A DNA stretch of 64,000 nt from JAHDCJ01 sp039028895 (GCA_039028895.1 JBCCHF010000023.1:1-64000); one strand, 5' to 3'; shown: positions 18,257 to 28,268, counted from the stretch's first letter. A program made the numbers and translations. The notes: a model not told the origin generated them from the letters alone.

Positions 18257-19012
18257 ATGTTCAAATATTTATTATCCTTTTTGCTTATCGTTTTTACGGT
18301 GGTTCAGGTTACTGGCCAAGAAGCACCTGAAACTCCTGAAAAAAGTAAATTCAAGGCTTTCCTTGTGAATGTAGGCTACGGATTTCATATGCCCGGCGGA
18401 GATATGAAAGATCGCTTTGGTTCCAACTCCTCGGCAGGTCTTCAAATCGAATTCATCTACCAAGGCTATTTTGCTGGTATTGAAGGCGATTTTCTTTTCG
18501 GAGGAACAGTCAAAACCGATGTTCTCGCACCTTTGAGGACGCCTGAAGGTGCATTGATAGGCGATGATTTCGAATTTGCCATACCCCGTCTTTCTGAAAG
18601 AGGATTCTACACCGGTGGATATGTCGGTAAGGTGTTCCCGGTGCTGAAGAACCATCCGCGGTCGGGTTTACGGGTATCGCTTGGACTCGGATTATTGTCC
18701 CATAAAATCAATATTGCTGATGAGGCTGGCACGCTGGTCCAACTTCAGGGAGAATACAAAAAGGGTTATGACAGACTTACAAATGGTCTCGCTACAAGAC
18801 AATTTATAGGCTATCATCACTTTAGCAGGAATCGCCTGATAAACTTTTATGCTGGTTTTGAATTTACTCAGGGTTTTACCAAAAGTCGCAGGGATTTCAA
18901 CTTTGACACTATGGAGGTTGATACCAACTCCAGGTTGGATGCCTTTTATGGCTTTCGAATTGGCTGGACACTACCTATCTTCATTGGCGAAGGAGACGAA
19001 TACTTTTATTGA
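18257..19012 (+). CDS. outer-membrane beta-barrel protein
   Basis: A 251-residue protein with a signal peptide (residues 1-20, ending VTGQ) and alternating hydrophobic strands such as GLQIEFIYQGYFAGIEGDFLF, NFYAGFEFTQGF and LDAFYGFRIGWTLPIF, which indicate a small beta-barrel in the outer membrane. GYGFHMPGGDMKDRFG near the N-terminus is like other Bacteroidota porin-family proteins. It is the first of three same-strand envelope genes, 40 bases before waaA, so it may share a transcript with LPS synthesis. The specific role is unknown. Confidence 0.75.
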   Translation: MFKYLLSFLLIVFTVVQVTGQEAPETPEKSKFKAFLVNVGYGFHMPGGDMKDRFGSNSSAGLQIEFIYQGYFAGIEGDFLFGGTVKTDVLAPLRTPEGALIGDDFEFAIPRLSERGFYTGGYVGKVFPVLKNHPRSGLRVSLGLGLLSHKINIADEAGTLVQLQGEYKKGYDRLTNGLATRQFIGYHHFSRNRLINFYAGFEFTQGFTKSRRDFNFDTMEVDTNSRLDAFYGFRIGWTLPIFIGEGDEYFY

Positions 19013-19052
19013 TCAGGCTTTTCACTGATCCCTTCAAACTCGCTCACTGTTT

Positions 19053-20294
19053 ATGCTTTGGGGTTATCGCATCTTTATATGGGTTTATGGTTTTGCCATC
19101 AGATTAGCTGCTCCTTTCAACAAAAAAGCCAAATTATGGGCCAATGGTCGCCATGGTGTTTTTGATCGAATCAAAACTGAAATAGATCCTTCCCGACCGC
19201 TTGTCTGGATGCATTGTGCTTCTCTTGGAGAATTTGAACAAGGTCTGCCTATACTCGAAGCTAGCAAACAAACATACCCTGATCATGTCATCATGGTTAC
19301 TTTTTTTTCACCTTCAGGCTATGAGATCAGGAAAAATCATACATTGCCTGACCACGTTTTTTATCTTCCTGAGGATACTGCTGGCAATGCAGAAAAATTT
19401 CTCGCCCTTACTAAGCCCAAATTAGCCATCTTCGTCAGGTACGAGTTGTGGTATTATTATTTATCTACCCTTTCGGGGAATGGAACCCCAGTAATTTTGC
19501 TTTCTGCCATCTTCCAGGCCAATAAGGTATTTTTTAAATCGTGGGGTGGTTTTTTCAGGAAAATGCTGGGTTTCTTTGATATGATTTTTGTACAGGACGA
19601 ATTCTCAAAATCGTTATTGGAAAAAATTGACCTGCAAAAGGTAAAAGTCACAGGCGATACAAGAGTTGATCGCGTTATAAAGATTGCGGATACGCCTTAT
19701 GAAGACAAACTGATTGCTTCGTTTTCAGCAAACCATAAAATTTTTATTGCCGGCAGTACATGGCCAAAAGATGAGGCCATCCTCGTACCTTTCATCAATG
19801 AACTTTACCAGAAAAGGTGGAAAACCATTATTGCCCCTCATAATATTGACCACGGACTTATTGAAAAACTAAGACTTTCATTACCTGACGAAACCATCCT
19901 TTATTCAGATGATAACCCAGAAAAGGCAAATGCTGCCCAAGTCATAATCATTGATAATATTGGGAAGTTGTCAAAATTGTATCGATTTGGAGACTTGGTT
20001 TATATAGGAGGAGGCTTCGGCGTAAGTGTGCATAATATCCTCGAAGCAATGGTTTATAACATCCCGGTTATCTTCGGACCAAACCATAAGCATATCAGGG
20101 AAGCCGTCGAAATGTCTAAAAACAAAGCATGCATTCCTGTAAACGGAAATAAAGAACTCGAAAATGCTTTTGACTATCTGACAAAGGAGCAAAACTATAC
20201 CGCATCAAAGGAGCGGATAGCAACTTATATTTCAAACAACTCCGGGGCTACAGAAGAAGTTATGGCCTATCTTAAAGAAAGTTTGGACGCCTGA
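19053..20294 (+). CDS. waaA: 3-deoxy-D-manno-octulosonic acid (Kdo) transferase
   Basis: WaaA/KdtA joins Kdo from CMP-Kdo to lipid A precursor at the inner membrane. The N-terminal hydrophobic stretch YRIFIWVYGFAIRLA anchors it. HCASLGEFEQ holds Glu60, the expected catalytic base, and SAIF, FVQDEFSK and GGGFGVSVHNILEAM are the other glycosyltransferase blocks. Its 413 residues match the family. It shows that the organism makes Kdo-containing lipooligosaccharide. The flanking genes on the same strand are two outer-membrane barrel proteins. Confidence 0.95.
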   Translation: MLWGYRIFIWVYGFAIRLAAPFNKKAKLWANGRHGVFDRIKTEIDPSRPLVWMHCASLGEFEQGLPILEASKQTYPDHVIMVTFFSPSGYEIRKNHTLPDHVFYLPEDTAGNAEKFLALTKPKLAIFVRYELWYYYLSTLSGNGTPVILLSAIFQANKVFFKSWGGFFRKMLGFFDMIFVQDEFSKSLLEKIDLQKVKVTGDTRVDRVIKIADTPYEDKLIASFSANHKIFIAGSTWPKDEAILVPFINELYQKRWKTIIAPHNIDHGLIEKLRLSLPDETILYSDDNPEKANAAQVIIIDNIGKLSKLYRFGDLVYIGGGFGVSVHNILEAMVYNIPVIFGPNHKHIREAVEMSKNKACIPVNGNKELENAFDYLTKEQNYTASKERIATYISNNSGATEEVMAYLKESLDA

Positions 20295-20301
20295 AAGCCC
20301 G

Positions 20302-20326
20302 TAGAAGAAATATTCTTCTAAATTTG
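20302..20326 (+). promoter_or_regulatory. palindrome overlapping a -7-like box
   Basis: TAGAAGAA (20302-20309) and TTCTTCTA (20313-20320) are perfect inverted arms with a 3-base centre. The last two bases are the start of TAAATTTG (20319-20326), a -7-type box 24 bases before the next ATG. This could be an operator or a weak hairpin after waaA; no clear -33 box is visible. Confidence 0.4.
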
Positions 20327-20349
20327 TTGATCATTAGCCAGCAGAATAG

Positions 20350-22191
20350 ATGAAAAAAAACAAACTAGCGGTTACAGCGATCATATTTTTTTGTTGCATG
20401 GCCACTGTCTTTGGCCAATCGACAGAATTGCCATTGGGCAATGATGCCTATCACATTCTTGACCGACAGGAAATAAAGGCTGGAAAGGATTTTCAGGCCC
20501 CTTTTTTTTCCACTTTCAAGCCCTATAAAAGGAAGGATGTCACCCAATTTATGATCAACCTTGACGAAGCAGGGGTAGATTCCAGCAACCTTAATCATAA
20601 AGACAGGGTTTACATTTTCAAAGACAATAACGACTGGATCGATCAGCCTGCAGAAGGTCTTGACGGGCAGGTTTTTAGCGATAAAAAACATTATGAGAAA
20701 GTCTATGTTGACAGCTCAAAAGTCTTCTATACCTACCGAGAAACAGAACGTTCTTCTAACCCGACTTTAAAAAGATATTACTCGAGTAAAAAACCAATTT
20801 TCAAGGTATTCTATAAAACTCCTGCTAATCTTTGGGAAATCAACAAACCTGCCTTTAAAATGCGGGTTAATCCAATCATCCATTTTAAACTTGGCAAGGA
20901 GCAGGAGGACGAAGGTGGTTACACCTTTCTCAATACGCGTGGAGTAGATGTGAGGGGCAGTATTGATGACAGGGTTTGGTTCCATACGAGAATTCTGGAG
21001 AACCAGGCCAGATTCCCGATCCATGTTACAGAGCGTAATATTGCAACAAGTTCTGTCCCTGGTGCCGGGTTTTACAAACGGTATGAAAGCAGGGTGTTTG
21101 ACATCACTAATGGATACGACTATTTACTGGCCACCGGATATGTTAATGCCCGGATCTCCAAACATATTCACGTTCAGTTAGGGCATGGTCAAAACTTTAT
21201 TGGCAACGGGCATCGATCACTCTTTCTATCTGACTATTCTACCAATTATTTTTATCTGAAATTGAACACCAAGGTCTGGAAGTTTAATTATCAAAACATC
21301 TTTGCGGAACTGACTTCTCAGTTTGATCGAGATACCCTTGGCGATGTTACCCGACCTAAGAAATATATTGCTGCTCACCACCTAAGCATTAACATTCTGC
21401 CTAATCTGAACATCGGTCTATTTGAGTCTGTCGTTTTTGACCGGGGCAATACTTTTGAATTGCAATATCTCAACCCGGTTATTTTATATCGAACTGTAGA
21501 ACAAGCCGTTGGGAGTCCTGACAATGCAAATATCGGCCTCGACTTTAAATACAATTTTCTGAAGCGTTTTTCACTTTATGGTCAGATCATGATCGACGAA
21601 TTTGTATTTAACGAACTTGTTGTCGAACGACGAGGCTGGTGGGCCAACAAGATTGCTTATCAACTTGGGTTAAAGTATATTGATGTCATTGGTATCGACC
21701 ACCTGGATCTTCAACTGGAATATAATTCTGTAAGGCCATTTACTTATACGCATAGAGACGAGTCAGCCAATTACACACATTATAACCAACCGCTTGCTCA
21801 CCCTCTTGGTGCCAACTTTAAAGAGATCATAGCCATTCTCCGTTATCAGCCAATTTTTCCTTTGAAGCTTCAGGGACGGCTGGTGTATGCTAATTTCGGT
21901 ACCGATATCGAAGATTCTAACTGGGGAAGTAATATCTTCCTCAATCACCTTGAACGATCAGCCCCTGATGGCACCGATGATGAAATAGGTCATAGAATTG
22001 GCCAGGGTATTGGTAATAAATTATTGATCCTCGACTTCAATGCTGCTTACCAGCTTAAACATAATCTGTACCTCGACTTCAACGCTGTTATGCGCAACCT
22101 CGAATCTGATGATGATTCAAGAGACTATTCCCGCATCTTTGTAGGCTTTGGTGTAAGGTGGAATATTGCAGACCGGATAGTGGACTACTAG
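20350..22191 (+). CDS. RemB/Wzi-like outer-membrane capsule-assembly family protein
   Basis: A 613-residue outer-membrane protein. After a signal peptide (residues 1-22, ending VFGQ) comes ELPLGNDAYHILDRQEIKAG, the N-terminal signature of gliding-motility RemB-like proteins. The rest is beta-barrel-like with Wzi-type segments such as LGHGQNFIGNGHRSLFLSDYS and LEYNSVRPFTYTH. In Flavobacterium RemB supports gliding; Wzi binds capsule at the surface. Here either role is possible, and the polysaccharide export operon nearby on the other strand makes a capsule-linked role reasonable (inference). It ends 33 bases before the MerR gene, which is convergent. Confidence 0.82.
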   Translation: MKKNKLAVTAIIFFCCMATVFGQSTELPLGNDAYHILDRQEIKAGKDFQAPFFSTFKPYKRKDVTQFMINLDEAGVDSSNLNHKDRVYIFKDNNDWIDQPAEGLDGQVFSDKKHYEKVYVDSSKVFYTYRETERSSNPTLKRYYSSKKPIFKVFYKTPANLWEINKPAFKMRVNPIIHFKLGKEQEDEGGYTFLNTRGVDVRGSIDDRVWFHTRILENQARFPIHVTERNIATSSVPGAGFYKRYESRVFDITNGYDYLLATGYVNARISKHIHVQLGHGQNFIGNGHRSLFLSDYSTNYFYLKLNTKVWKFNYQNIFAELTSQFDRDTLGDVTRPKKYIAAHHLSINILPNLNIGLFESVVFDRGNTFELQYLNPVILYRTVEQAVGSPDNANIGLDFKYNFLKRFSLYGQIMIDEFVFNELVVERRGWWANKIAYQLGLKYIDVIGIDHLDLQLEYNSVRPFTYTHRDESANYTHYNQPLAHPLGANFKEIIAILRYQPIFPLKLQGRLVYANFGTDIEDSNWGSNIFLNHLERSAPDGTDDEIGHRIGQGIGNKLLILDFNAAYQLKHNLYLDFNAVMRNLESDDDSRDYSRIFVGFGVRWNIADRIVDY

Positions 22192-22224
22192 TTGGCTGTT
22201 AATTCTAAAACTGGTTGGAAAAGT

Positions 22225-22551
22225 TTACAGGTCTTTCTTCATTTCTTCCAGGAAGGCGCGGATTTCCTTTAAACGTTCAATCGTTTGTGTCTTTTGTTTG
22301 AGGTTGTCTTTATTTTCTTTTATCTCTCTTTTTGCCCCTTCGAGTGTAAATCCTTTTTCTTTAACGAGATGATAAATCAACTTGATATTATCAATGTCCT
22401 TCTGCGTGTATTTCCTGTCTCCTTTCCTGTTTTTCTTGGGCTTGAGAAAATCAAATTCTGATTCCCAGAATCTGAGCAATGAGTTTGAAACATCAAACAT
22501 GCTGGAAACTTCACTGATAGAATAATAGAGTTTTTTGATCTCGTCAGACAT
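22225..22551 (-). CDS. MerR family transcriptional regulator
   Basis: A 108-residue regulator. The winged helix-turn-helix runs from YYSISEVSSMFDVSNSLLRFWE to about residue 70 and includes RKYTQKDIDNIKLI; a coiled coil (residues 75-108) serves dimerisation. There is no C-terminal effector domain, so it probably does not bind a classic MerR ligand. Similar small MerR proteins are common in Bacteroidota next to M23 peptidase genes, as here, where the peptidase lies upstream on the same strand with a terminator between them. Confidence 0.93.
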   Translation of the reverse strand: MSDEIKKLYYSISEVSSMFDVSNSLLRFWESEFDFLKPKKNRKGDRKYTQKDIDNIKLIYHLVKEKGFTLEGAKREIKENKDNLKQKTQTIERLKEIRAFLEEMKKDL

Positions 22552-22594
22552 ATTGAAATGCGAATAATTAAGGGATGCAATAAAGCAAAAATAA

Positions 22595-22631
22595 AAAAAA
22601 CTTGCATCCAGTCAATAAATGCAAGTTTTTT
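22595..22631 (-). terminator. intrinsic terminator of the M23 peptidase gene
   Basis: AAAAAACTTGCA (22595-22606) pairs perfectly with TGCAAGTTTTTT (22620-22631) over 12 bases around a 13-base loop, 22 bases after the peptidase stop. The opposite strand also ends in a T run, so it may work both ways. Confidence 0.9.
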
Positions 22632-22653
22632 AGCTTATCGTGAACGACTTGAG

Positions 22654-23661
22654 TTAGTCGTCTAATCCGGTGTGTTCTTCTCCTCCAAAGTCGAAACTTT
22701 GATTACCTACGGCAGCCATTTCGGCCATTTCACGGTACTCTTCAGGAGTTAGTCCATCCATGCAAAAGTGGATAGGATTTACTTTATGACCTTTTTGAAT
22801 CACTTCATAATGAAGATGAGGAGCAGTAGAAGTTCCAGTGTTACCTACAGAACCAATCACCTCCCCTTTCATCACAACTTGACCTTTTACAACATCGATT
22901 GATGCCAGGTGAGCGTAAAGAGTTTTATAGCCGTATCCATGGTCAATGATAATTTTGTTACCATAGCCGGATTTGCTCCTGCCGATATCCACAACTTTAC
23001 CATTTCCTGTAGCGTAGACTTTGGTGCCTTTAGGTGCAGTAAAGTCAATCCCCCAGTGCATTTTTTTCACTTTGTGAATAGGATGAATTCGCATGCCAAA
23101 GCCTGAGAATAATTTAATATCTCTTGTCAGGTTGCGAACAGGGCGGATACTTGGAATTGCAGCCAGCATTTTTTCCTTTTCCTCAAGCATGGTTGAAATG
23201 GTATCCAAAGAAAGCGACTGGATGGCCAACTGGCGACCCAACTTATCAATCTTCCTGGAAGTTTCTGTCATTAACTGGCTATTAGAGAAATTTTTGAGTT
23301 GCTCATATTTTTGGCTACCACCAGTACCACCATCCCAAACGTAGGAATCAATAGGATCCATTGAAAACATCATTCGGTAGATGTTATCATCACGATCCTT
23401 CATATTGTGAAGAATCTTGTCGTAAACTGAAATCTGATCATTTAACAAATCGTATTGCTTTTCCATGAAAGTGATCTCAGTTTTGAGTTCTTTCTCTTTT
23501 GGAGAATCTAGAAACCTATAGACCAGCAAAACGATAATGGAAGAAAAAACGAGGACTGCGGAGAAAAAACTAACACCTTGCATAAGCCGAGTTTTCCAGC
23601 TTACTTCAACCTTCTCATAACGTAAGGTATTAGTATTATAAATGAATTTTTCTTTTCTCAT
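22654..23661 (-). CDS. M23 family peptidoglycan metallopeptidase
   Basis: A 335-residue inner-membrane endopeptidase that cuts peptidoglycan cross-bridges. From the ATG at 23661 (MRKEKFIYN) the helix at about residues 31-50 anchors it, followed by a periplasmic coiled coil (KEKELKTEITFMEKQYDLL). The LytM domain has HPIHKVKKMHWGIDF, GYGNKIIIDHGYG and HLHYEV, which supply the zinc ligands and catalytic His. The open frame runs 22 codons further upstream; the TTTG/TACCTTTG promoter would lie upstream of both. It resembles cell-division or elongation-associated M23 proteins of Bacteroidota with the same KFxYNxxTLRYEK start. Confidence 0.93.
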   Translation of the reverse strand: MRKEKFIYNTNTLRYEKVEVSWKTRLMQGVSFFSAVLVFSSIIVLLVYRFLDSPKEKELKTEITFMEKQYDLLNDQISVYDKILHNMKDRDDNIYRMMFSMDPIDSYVWDGGTGGSQKYEQLKNFSNSQLMTETSRKIDKLGRQLAIQSLSLDTISTMLEEKEKMLAAIPSIRPVRNLTRDIKLFSGFGMRIHPIHKVKKMHWGIDFTAPKGTKVYATGNGKVVDIGRSKSGYGNKIIIDHGYGYKTLYAHLASIDVVKGQVVMKGEVIGSVGNTGTSTAPHLHYEVIQKGHKVNPIHFCMDGLTPEEYREMAEMAAVGNQSFDFGGEEHTGLDD

Positions 23662-24054
23662 TTTTAGGGCTCTAGAATGATGAAACCTTTCTTTTTTCCC
23701 TCTGTCTTCAAGTATCTGATGCGCCAATATTTTTTATTGGGCCGGACCAAAGGTAACATCCAGACCTTAATATTTCAAAATTTTACCACATAAGTTATTA
23801 ACAGCCACCTGTTAAATCTTGTATATAAATCCTGAATAATATAAGCAATTTAGTTAAAACAACTTGAAAAAACAGACCGATAATCCTTTTTTGTTGACAT
23901 ACTAAACTTAAATTCCAAAAGGAAACCCTTTTTCAACAAGTTTGGTTGAATCTTTAAGCCTGAATCTTAGATATTTTATTAAAAATGGTTCAAATTTGCG
24001 GATTATTAGAGCAACTAAAGGTCTGCTTCGACACTTCAAACATGGTATAAATAA
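23662..24054. other. 393-base divergent intergenic region
   Basis: Region between the M23 peptidase and alaS. It carries the M23 promoter described separately. I see no open frame with coding character and no RNA gene. The alaS side is A/T-rich, and no convincing -7/-33 pair could be placed there. Confidence 0.6.
23748..23779 (-). promoter_or_regulatory. promoter of the M23 peptidase gene
   Basis: On the minus strand TTTG (23779-23776), a 20-base spacer and TACCTTTG (23755-23748) match both Bacteroidota promoter elements and their spacing. The leader to the ATG would be about 80 bases. Confidence 0.6.
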
Positions 24055-26676
24055 ATGAAAGCCAAAGAGATACGACAAAAATTCATGGATTTCTTTGAAT
24101 CCAAATCCCACAAAATTGTGCCTTCAGCGCCAATGGTTATCAAAAATGACCCTACCCTAATGTTCACAAATGCCGGGATGAACCAATTCAAGGACTTTTT
24201 CCTGGGTAATAAAGAGGTTAAAGTCCCAAGAGTGGCAGATACTCAAAAATGCCTCCGCGTTTCTGGAAAACACAATGACCTTGAAGAAGTAGGGATCGAC
24301 AGCTACCATCATACCATGTTTGAAATGCTGGGAAACTGGTCCTTTGGAGATTATTTTAAAAAAGAAGCTATTGCATGGGCATGGGAACTGCTTACCGAAG
24401 TTTACGGCATTGACAAAGACAAACTTTATGTGACAATTTTTGAAGGAGACCACACCGAAAACCTTGAAGAGGACGACGAAGCCACTGAATTTTGGAAAAC
24501 CTGGATCGCTCCAGAAAGGATTATCCCTTCCAACAAGAAGGATAATTTCTGGGAAATGGGTGAAACCGGTCCATGTGGTCCTTGCTCCGAGATCCATGTC
24601 GATTTAAGATCAAAAGAGGAAAGAGCGAAGACTCCAGGCAAAGAGTTGGTCAATCAGGATCACCCATTGGTTATTGAGATTTGGAACCTGGTATTTATCC
24701 AGTATAACAGGAAGGCTGATGGTAGTCTTGAGTCATTGCCAGCAAAGCATGTTGATACGGGAATGGGGTTTGAGCGACTTTGTATGGTGCTTCAGGGTAA
24801 AACTTCCAACTATGCAACTGATGTCTTTTCCGGCATGATTGCCAAAGTTGAAGACATTACATCTAAAAAATATACCGGCTCATATGAATCCTCCGCTTCA
24901 TCTGATATTGCGATGCGTGTGATTGTAGACCATTTGAGAGCAGTATCATTTGCTATAGCAGATGGTCAATTGCCGAGCAATACCGGAGCCGGATATGTAA
25001 TCAGAAGGATTTTGAGAAGAGCTGTTCGCTATTATTTCAGCTTTCTCGATTACCAGGAACCCCTGCTGCACCAATTGGTCCCACAGCTATCTGAAGACTT
25101 CAAAGCAGTATTTCCCGAATTGGATGCTCAGCAAGGCCTTGTCGCCAAAATCATTCTTGAAGAAGAAAAGAATTTCCTCAGAACGCTTGAATCGGGATTG
25201 AAAAGACTGGACTCTATTGACACCTCTACCGGAATTATTGATGGTCGTGTAGCATTTGAGTTATATGACACTTTCGGTTTTCCGATTGATCTTACCCGCC
25301 TCATCGCTTCAGAAAAAGGCTTTAAGGTAGATGAAGCAGGATTTGAAACAGCCCTTACTGAACAACGTGAACGCTCGAAAAAAGATGCTGCAAAAGCATT
25401 TGGAGATTGGAACCAGGTAATTGACGATAATGAATCAGTATTTATCGGCTATGGCACTCTTGAAGCCGTTTCAAGAGTTTTGAAATACCGAACAGTAAAA
25501 GTTAAAGACAAAGATCAATACCAGGTTGTCCTGAATAAAACACCCTTCTATCCTGAAGGCGGTGGCCAGGTTGGCGATATCGGTCTGCTGTTTTTTGGAG
25601 ACGAGAAGGTACCTGTACTGGATACAAAAAGAGAAAATGACCTGATTATTCATTTTGTCAAAAACCTGCCTGAAGATATTACCCTTCCAGTAAAAGCAGT
25701 TGTCAACAAGACAAAACGCAAAATGACGGAAAACAATCACTCTGCTACTCACCTTGTCCATTCTGCGCTAAGAGAAGTCCTGGGTACTCACGTACAACAA
25801 AAAGGTTCTTTGGTCAATGACAAGTACTTGCGATTTGACTTCTCACATTTTCAAAAAGTCACAGAAGAAGAGATCGCTCAAATAGAAACCATAGTAAATG
25901 GTAAAATCAGGGAAAATATAGCCCGACAAGCCGAACTGGTGCCAATCGAGGATGCCAAAAAAGCTGGTGCCATGATGCTTTTCGGAGAAAAGTATGGCGA
26001 TACCGTTCGGATGGTCACTTTCGACCCTGAATACTCTGTTGAGCTTTGTGGAGGCTGCCATGTTCCGCAAACTGGGGTCATCGGTCTATTTAAGATCATC
26101 AGAGAAGAATCTGTAGCTTCTGGTGTACGGCGGATCGAAGCATTAACTGCCGATGGAGCGGAAGCATATGTCAATGACCAGGCGAAAACCCTGGCAGAAA
26201 TAAAAAACCTGTTTAAAAATCCTAAAAACATTGTTAACCAGGTAAGCGGTCTGCAAGATGAAAATAAAGCACTCAAGCGACAACTGGAAAAGCTTAACAG
26301 TCTCCAGGCCAACCTCGCCAAAGATAAACTCAAGAATTCAGCAGAACAGATCAACGGATTAACCTTTATTGGGAAAAAGGTTGATCTCGATTCTTCAGAT
26401 GCTATTAAGAAATTGGCCTTTGACCTGAGAAAGGAGTATGATAATCTGTTTCTTGTTTTAGGTGCAGAATTGAATGGAAAAGCCAACCTTACTGTGGCAT
26501 TGAGCGATAACCTTACCTCTGATTATAATGCCGGCCAGATCATTCGTGAGCTGGCTAAGGAAATTCAGGGAGGCGGTGGTGGTCAGCCATTTTTTGCAAC
26601 AGCAGGTGGGAAAAAGGTTGATGGTATTATTCACGCTATCTCAAAAGCAAGGACCATCCTTGATAATAATCAATAA
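24055..26676 (+). CDS. alaS: alanyl-tRNA synthetase
   Basis: Charges tRNA-Ala in the cytosol. The class II catalytic domain includes FTNAGMNQFKDFFLG and SYHHTMFEMLGNWSFGDYF. The editing domain has HSATHLVHSAL and CGGCHV, giving the HxxxH and CxxxH zinc/editing residues (CGGCH). A coiled coil and the C-terminal DHHA1-type domain (GGGGGQPFFATAGGKK) end it. At 873 residues it is full length with no damage visible. gatB follows 39 bases later on the same strand. Confidence 0.98.
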   Translation: MKAKEIRQKFMDFFESKSHKIVPSAPMVIKNDPTLMFTNAGMNQFKDFFLGNKEVKVPRVADTQKCLRVSGKHNDLEEVGIDSYHHTMFEMLGNWSFGDYFKKEAIAWAWELLTEVYGIDKDKLYVTIFEGDHTENLEEDDEATEFWKTWIAPERIIPSNKKDNFWEMGETGPCGPCSEIHVDLRSKEERAKTPGKELVNQDHPLVIEIWNLVFIQYNRKADGSLESLPAKHVDTGMGFERLCMVLQGKTSNYATDVFSGMIAKVEDITSKKYTGSYESSASSDIAMRVIVDHLRAVSFAIADGQLPSNTGAGYVIRRILRRAVRYYFSFLDYQEPLLHQLVPQLSEDFKAVFPELDAQQGLVAKIILEEEKNFLRTLESGLKRLDSIDTSTGIIDGRVAFELYDTFGFPIDLTRLIASEKGFKVDEAGFETALTEQRERSKKDAAKAFGDWNQVIDDNESVFIGYGTLEAVSRVLKYRTVKVKDKDQYQVVLNKTPFYPEGGGQVGDIGLLFFGDEKVPVLDTKRENDLIIHFVKNLPEDITLPVKAVVNKTKRKMTENNHSATHLVHSALREVLGTHVQQKGSLVNDKYLRFDFSHFQKVTEEEIAQIETIVNGKIRENIARQAELVPIEDAKKAGAMMLFGEKYGDTVRMVTFDPEYSVELCGGCHVPQTGVIGLFKIIREESVASGVRRIEALTADGAEAYVNDQAKTLAEIKNLFKNPKNIVNQVSGLQDENKALKRQLEKLNSLQANLAKDKLKNSAEQINGLTFIGKKVDLDSSDAIKKLAFDLRKEYDNLFLVLGAELNGKANLTVALSDNLTSDYNAGQIIRELAKEIQGGGGGQPFFATAGGKKVDGIIHAISKARTILDNNQ

Positions 26677-26715
26677 GCCAGTAGTGGAACGTAGGTAGCG
26701 GAAAAGAAGAAGGCA

Positions 26716-28170
26716 GTGCAAAATCCAATTGACAAATACGAAATAGTAATCGGACTCGAGGTGCATGTCCAGCTCAAAACGAAGAGTAAAGCGTTTTGCT
26801 CGGACAGCACTACTTTTGGTGCCGAACCCAATACACAAATAAGTCCAATTTCATTAGGGCATCCAGGGACACTTCCCAAAGCCAATATTCAGCAAATCAA
26901 ATCTGCAGTAAAACTGGGGCTTGCACTAGGCTGTACCATTAATCGGCATAATCGATTTGATCGTAAAAACTACTTTTATGCTGATCTGCCCAAAGGCTAC
27001 CAGATTACACAAGACGAACACCCTATTTGTCTTGGTGGGGGGCTAAACATCCCGGTAAACGGTAAGAAAAAATTCATTGCTCTTACCCGAATCCATATGG
27101 AAGAAGATGCAGGAAAATCGATTCACGACATTGATCCAAAGCACTCGATGATTGATCTCAATCGCGCTGGCGTTCCTCTTCTTGAAGTAGTCACAGAGCC
27201 CGACCTTCGCAGTGCAGATGAAGCCCATGCCTTTCTGAATGAGATGCGAAAAATTGTCAGATATCTTGACGTCAGCGATGGTAATATGGAGGAAGGATCA
27301 TTGCGCTGTGATTGCAATGTATCCGTAAGATTAAAGGGTGAACAGACGTATGGAACGCGATGTGAGATCAAAAACGTCAACTCCATGCGTAATGCCAAAC
27401 GAGCGATTACCTACGAAGCCAACCGACAAATCAAACTCCTGGAAGCCGGACAATCCGTTGACCAGGAAACCCGAAGTTTCGATGCGGCAAAAGGACATAC
27501 TAATAATGTACTCAGGACCAAGGAAGATGCGCATGATTATCGATACTTCCCCGACCCAGATTTACCTGGCATCGAGCTTTCAGAATCATTCATTGAAGCC
27601 ATAAAAAGTACAATTCCTGAATTGCCTGAAGCTGTCGAGCAAAACTTGATTGCAAAATATGGACTTGGCCTAAAGGACGCCTCAATCATTGCTGAAGACA
27701 GGATGCTGACATCTTATTTCAAGGAAATGGTTGAAGCAATTGATAAAGCCAAACCTTCTGCAAACTGGTTAGTTAACACAGTCAGAGCTTACCTTAATGA
27801 GCAAGGTATTTCTATTGTCCAATTCCCTGTTCGAGCCAACTCAATGGCCGAGCTTGTCGACCTTGTAGATACCAAAAAGGTAACGAAACTGCTGGCGACC
27901 AAGCAACTTTTCCCTGCTTTAATCGCCTCCCCTGGTGAGTCGGTACAAGCCATTGCCACCCGGCTAAATCTATTTCAAGAGGCCGATGATGATAACCTGT
28001 CCAATTATATTCAAATGGCACTGGAAAAATACCCTGATAAAGTTGAGGCTTATCGTAGGGGGAAAAAGGGGGTTTTGGGTCTTTTCATGGGAGAGGTGAT
28101 GAAGATATCCAGAGGAAAAGCAGACCCCAACTTGGCCAATAAGTTGCTAAGGGAAAAGCTTGAATCGTAA
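26716..28170 (+). CDS. gatB: Asp-tRNA(Asn)/Glu-tRNA(Gln) amidotransferase subunit B
   Basis: Subunit of the GatCAB complex that converts mischarged Glu-tRNA(Gln) or Asp-tRNA(Asn) to the amides. It has GLEVHVQLKTKSKAFC at the N-terminus, FYADLPKGYQITQ, DLNRAGVPLLEVVTEPD and the C-terminal YqeY-like tail GKADPNLANKLLREKL. Its 484 residues match the family. The start codon is GTG at 26716, eight codons before the conserved GLEVH block; no in-frame ATG is better placed. gatA and gatC are not in the window. Confidence 0.97.
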   Translation: MQNPIDKYEIVIGLEVHVQLKTKSKAFCSDSTTFGAEPNTQISPISLGHPGTLPKANIQQIKSAVKLGLALGCTINRHNRFDRKNYFYADLPKGYQITQDEHPICLGGGLNIPVNGKKKFIALTRIHMEEDAGKSIHDIDPKHSMIDLNRAGVPLLEVVTEPDLRSADEAHAFLNEMRKIVRYLDVSDGNMEEGSLRCDCNVSVRLKGEQTYGTRCEIKNVNSMRNAKRAITYEANRQIKLLEAGQSVDQETRSFDAAKGHTNNVLRTKEDAHDYRYFPDPDLPGIELSESFIEAIKSTIPELPEAVEQNLIAKYGLGLKDASIIAEDRMLTSYFKEMVEAIDKAKPSANWLVNTVRAYLNEQGISIVQFPVRANSMAELVDLVDTKKVTKLLATKQLFPALIASPGESVQAIATRLNLFQEADDDNLSNYIQMALEKYPDKVEAYRRGKKGVLGLFMGEVMKISRGKADPNLANKLLREKLES

Positions 28171-28268
28171 AACGTCACCAATTTATCAAAATTGCAGTTT
28201 TCCTGAATTGAGGATTACATTTTTTTTATCTTGTCATATTCAATTACCATTTCGCTAATCATTATTGT

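Noticed and set aside
25878..26486. 202-codon minus-strand open frame
   Set aside because: Entirely antisense to alaS, low-complexity Ser/Leu-rich composition, no start context; a shadow of the real gene.
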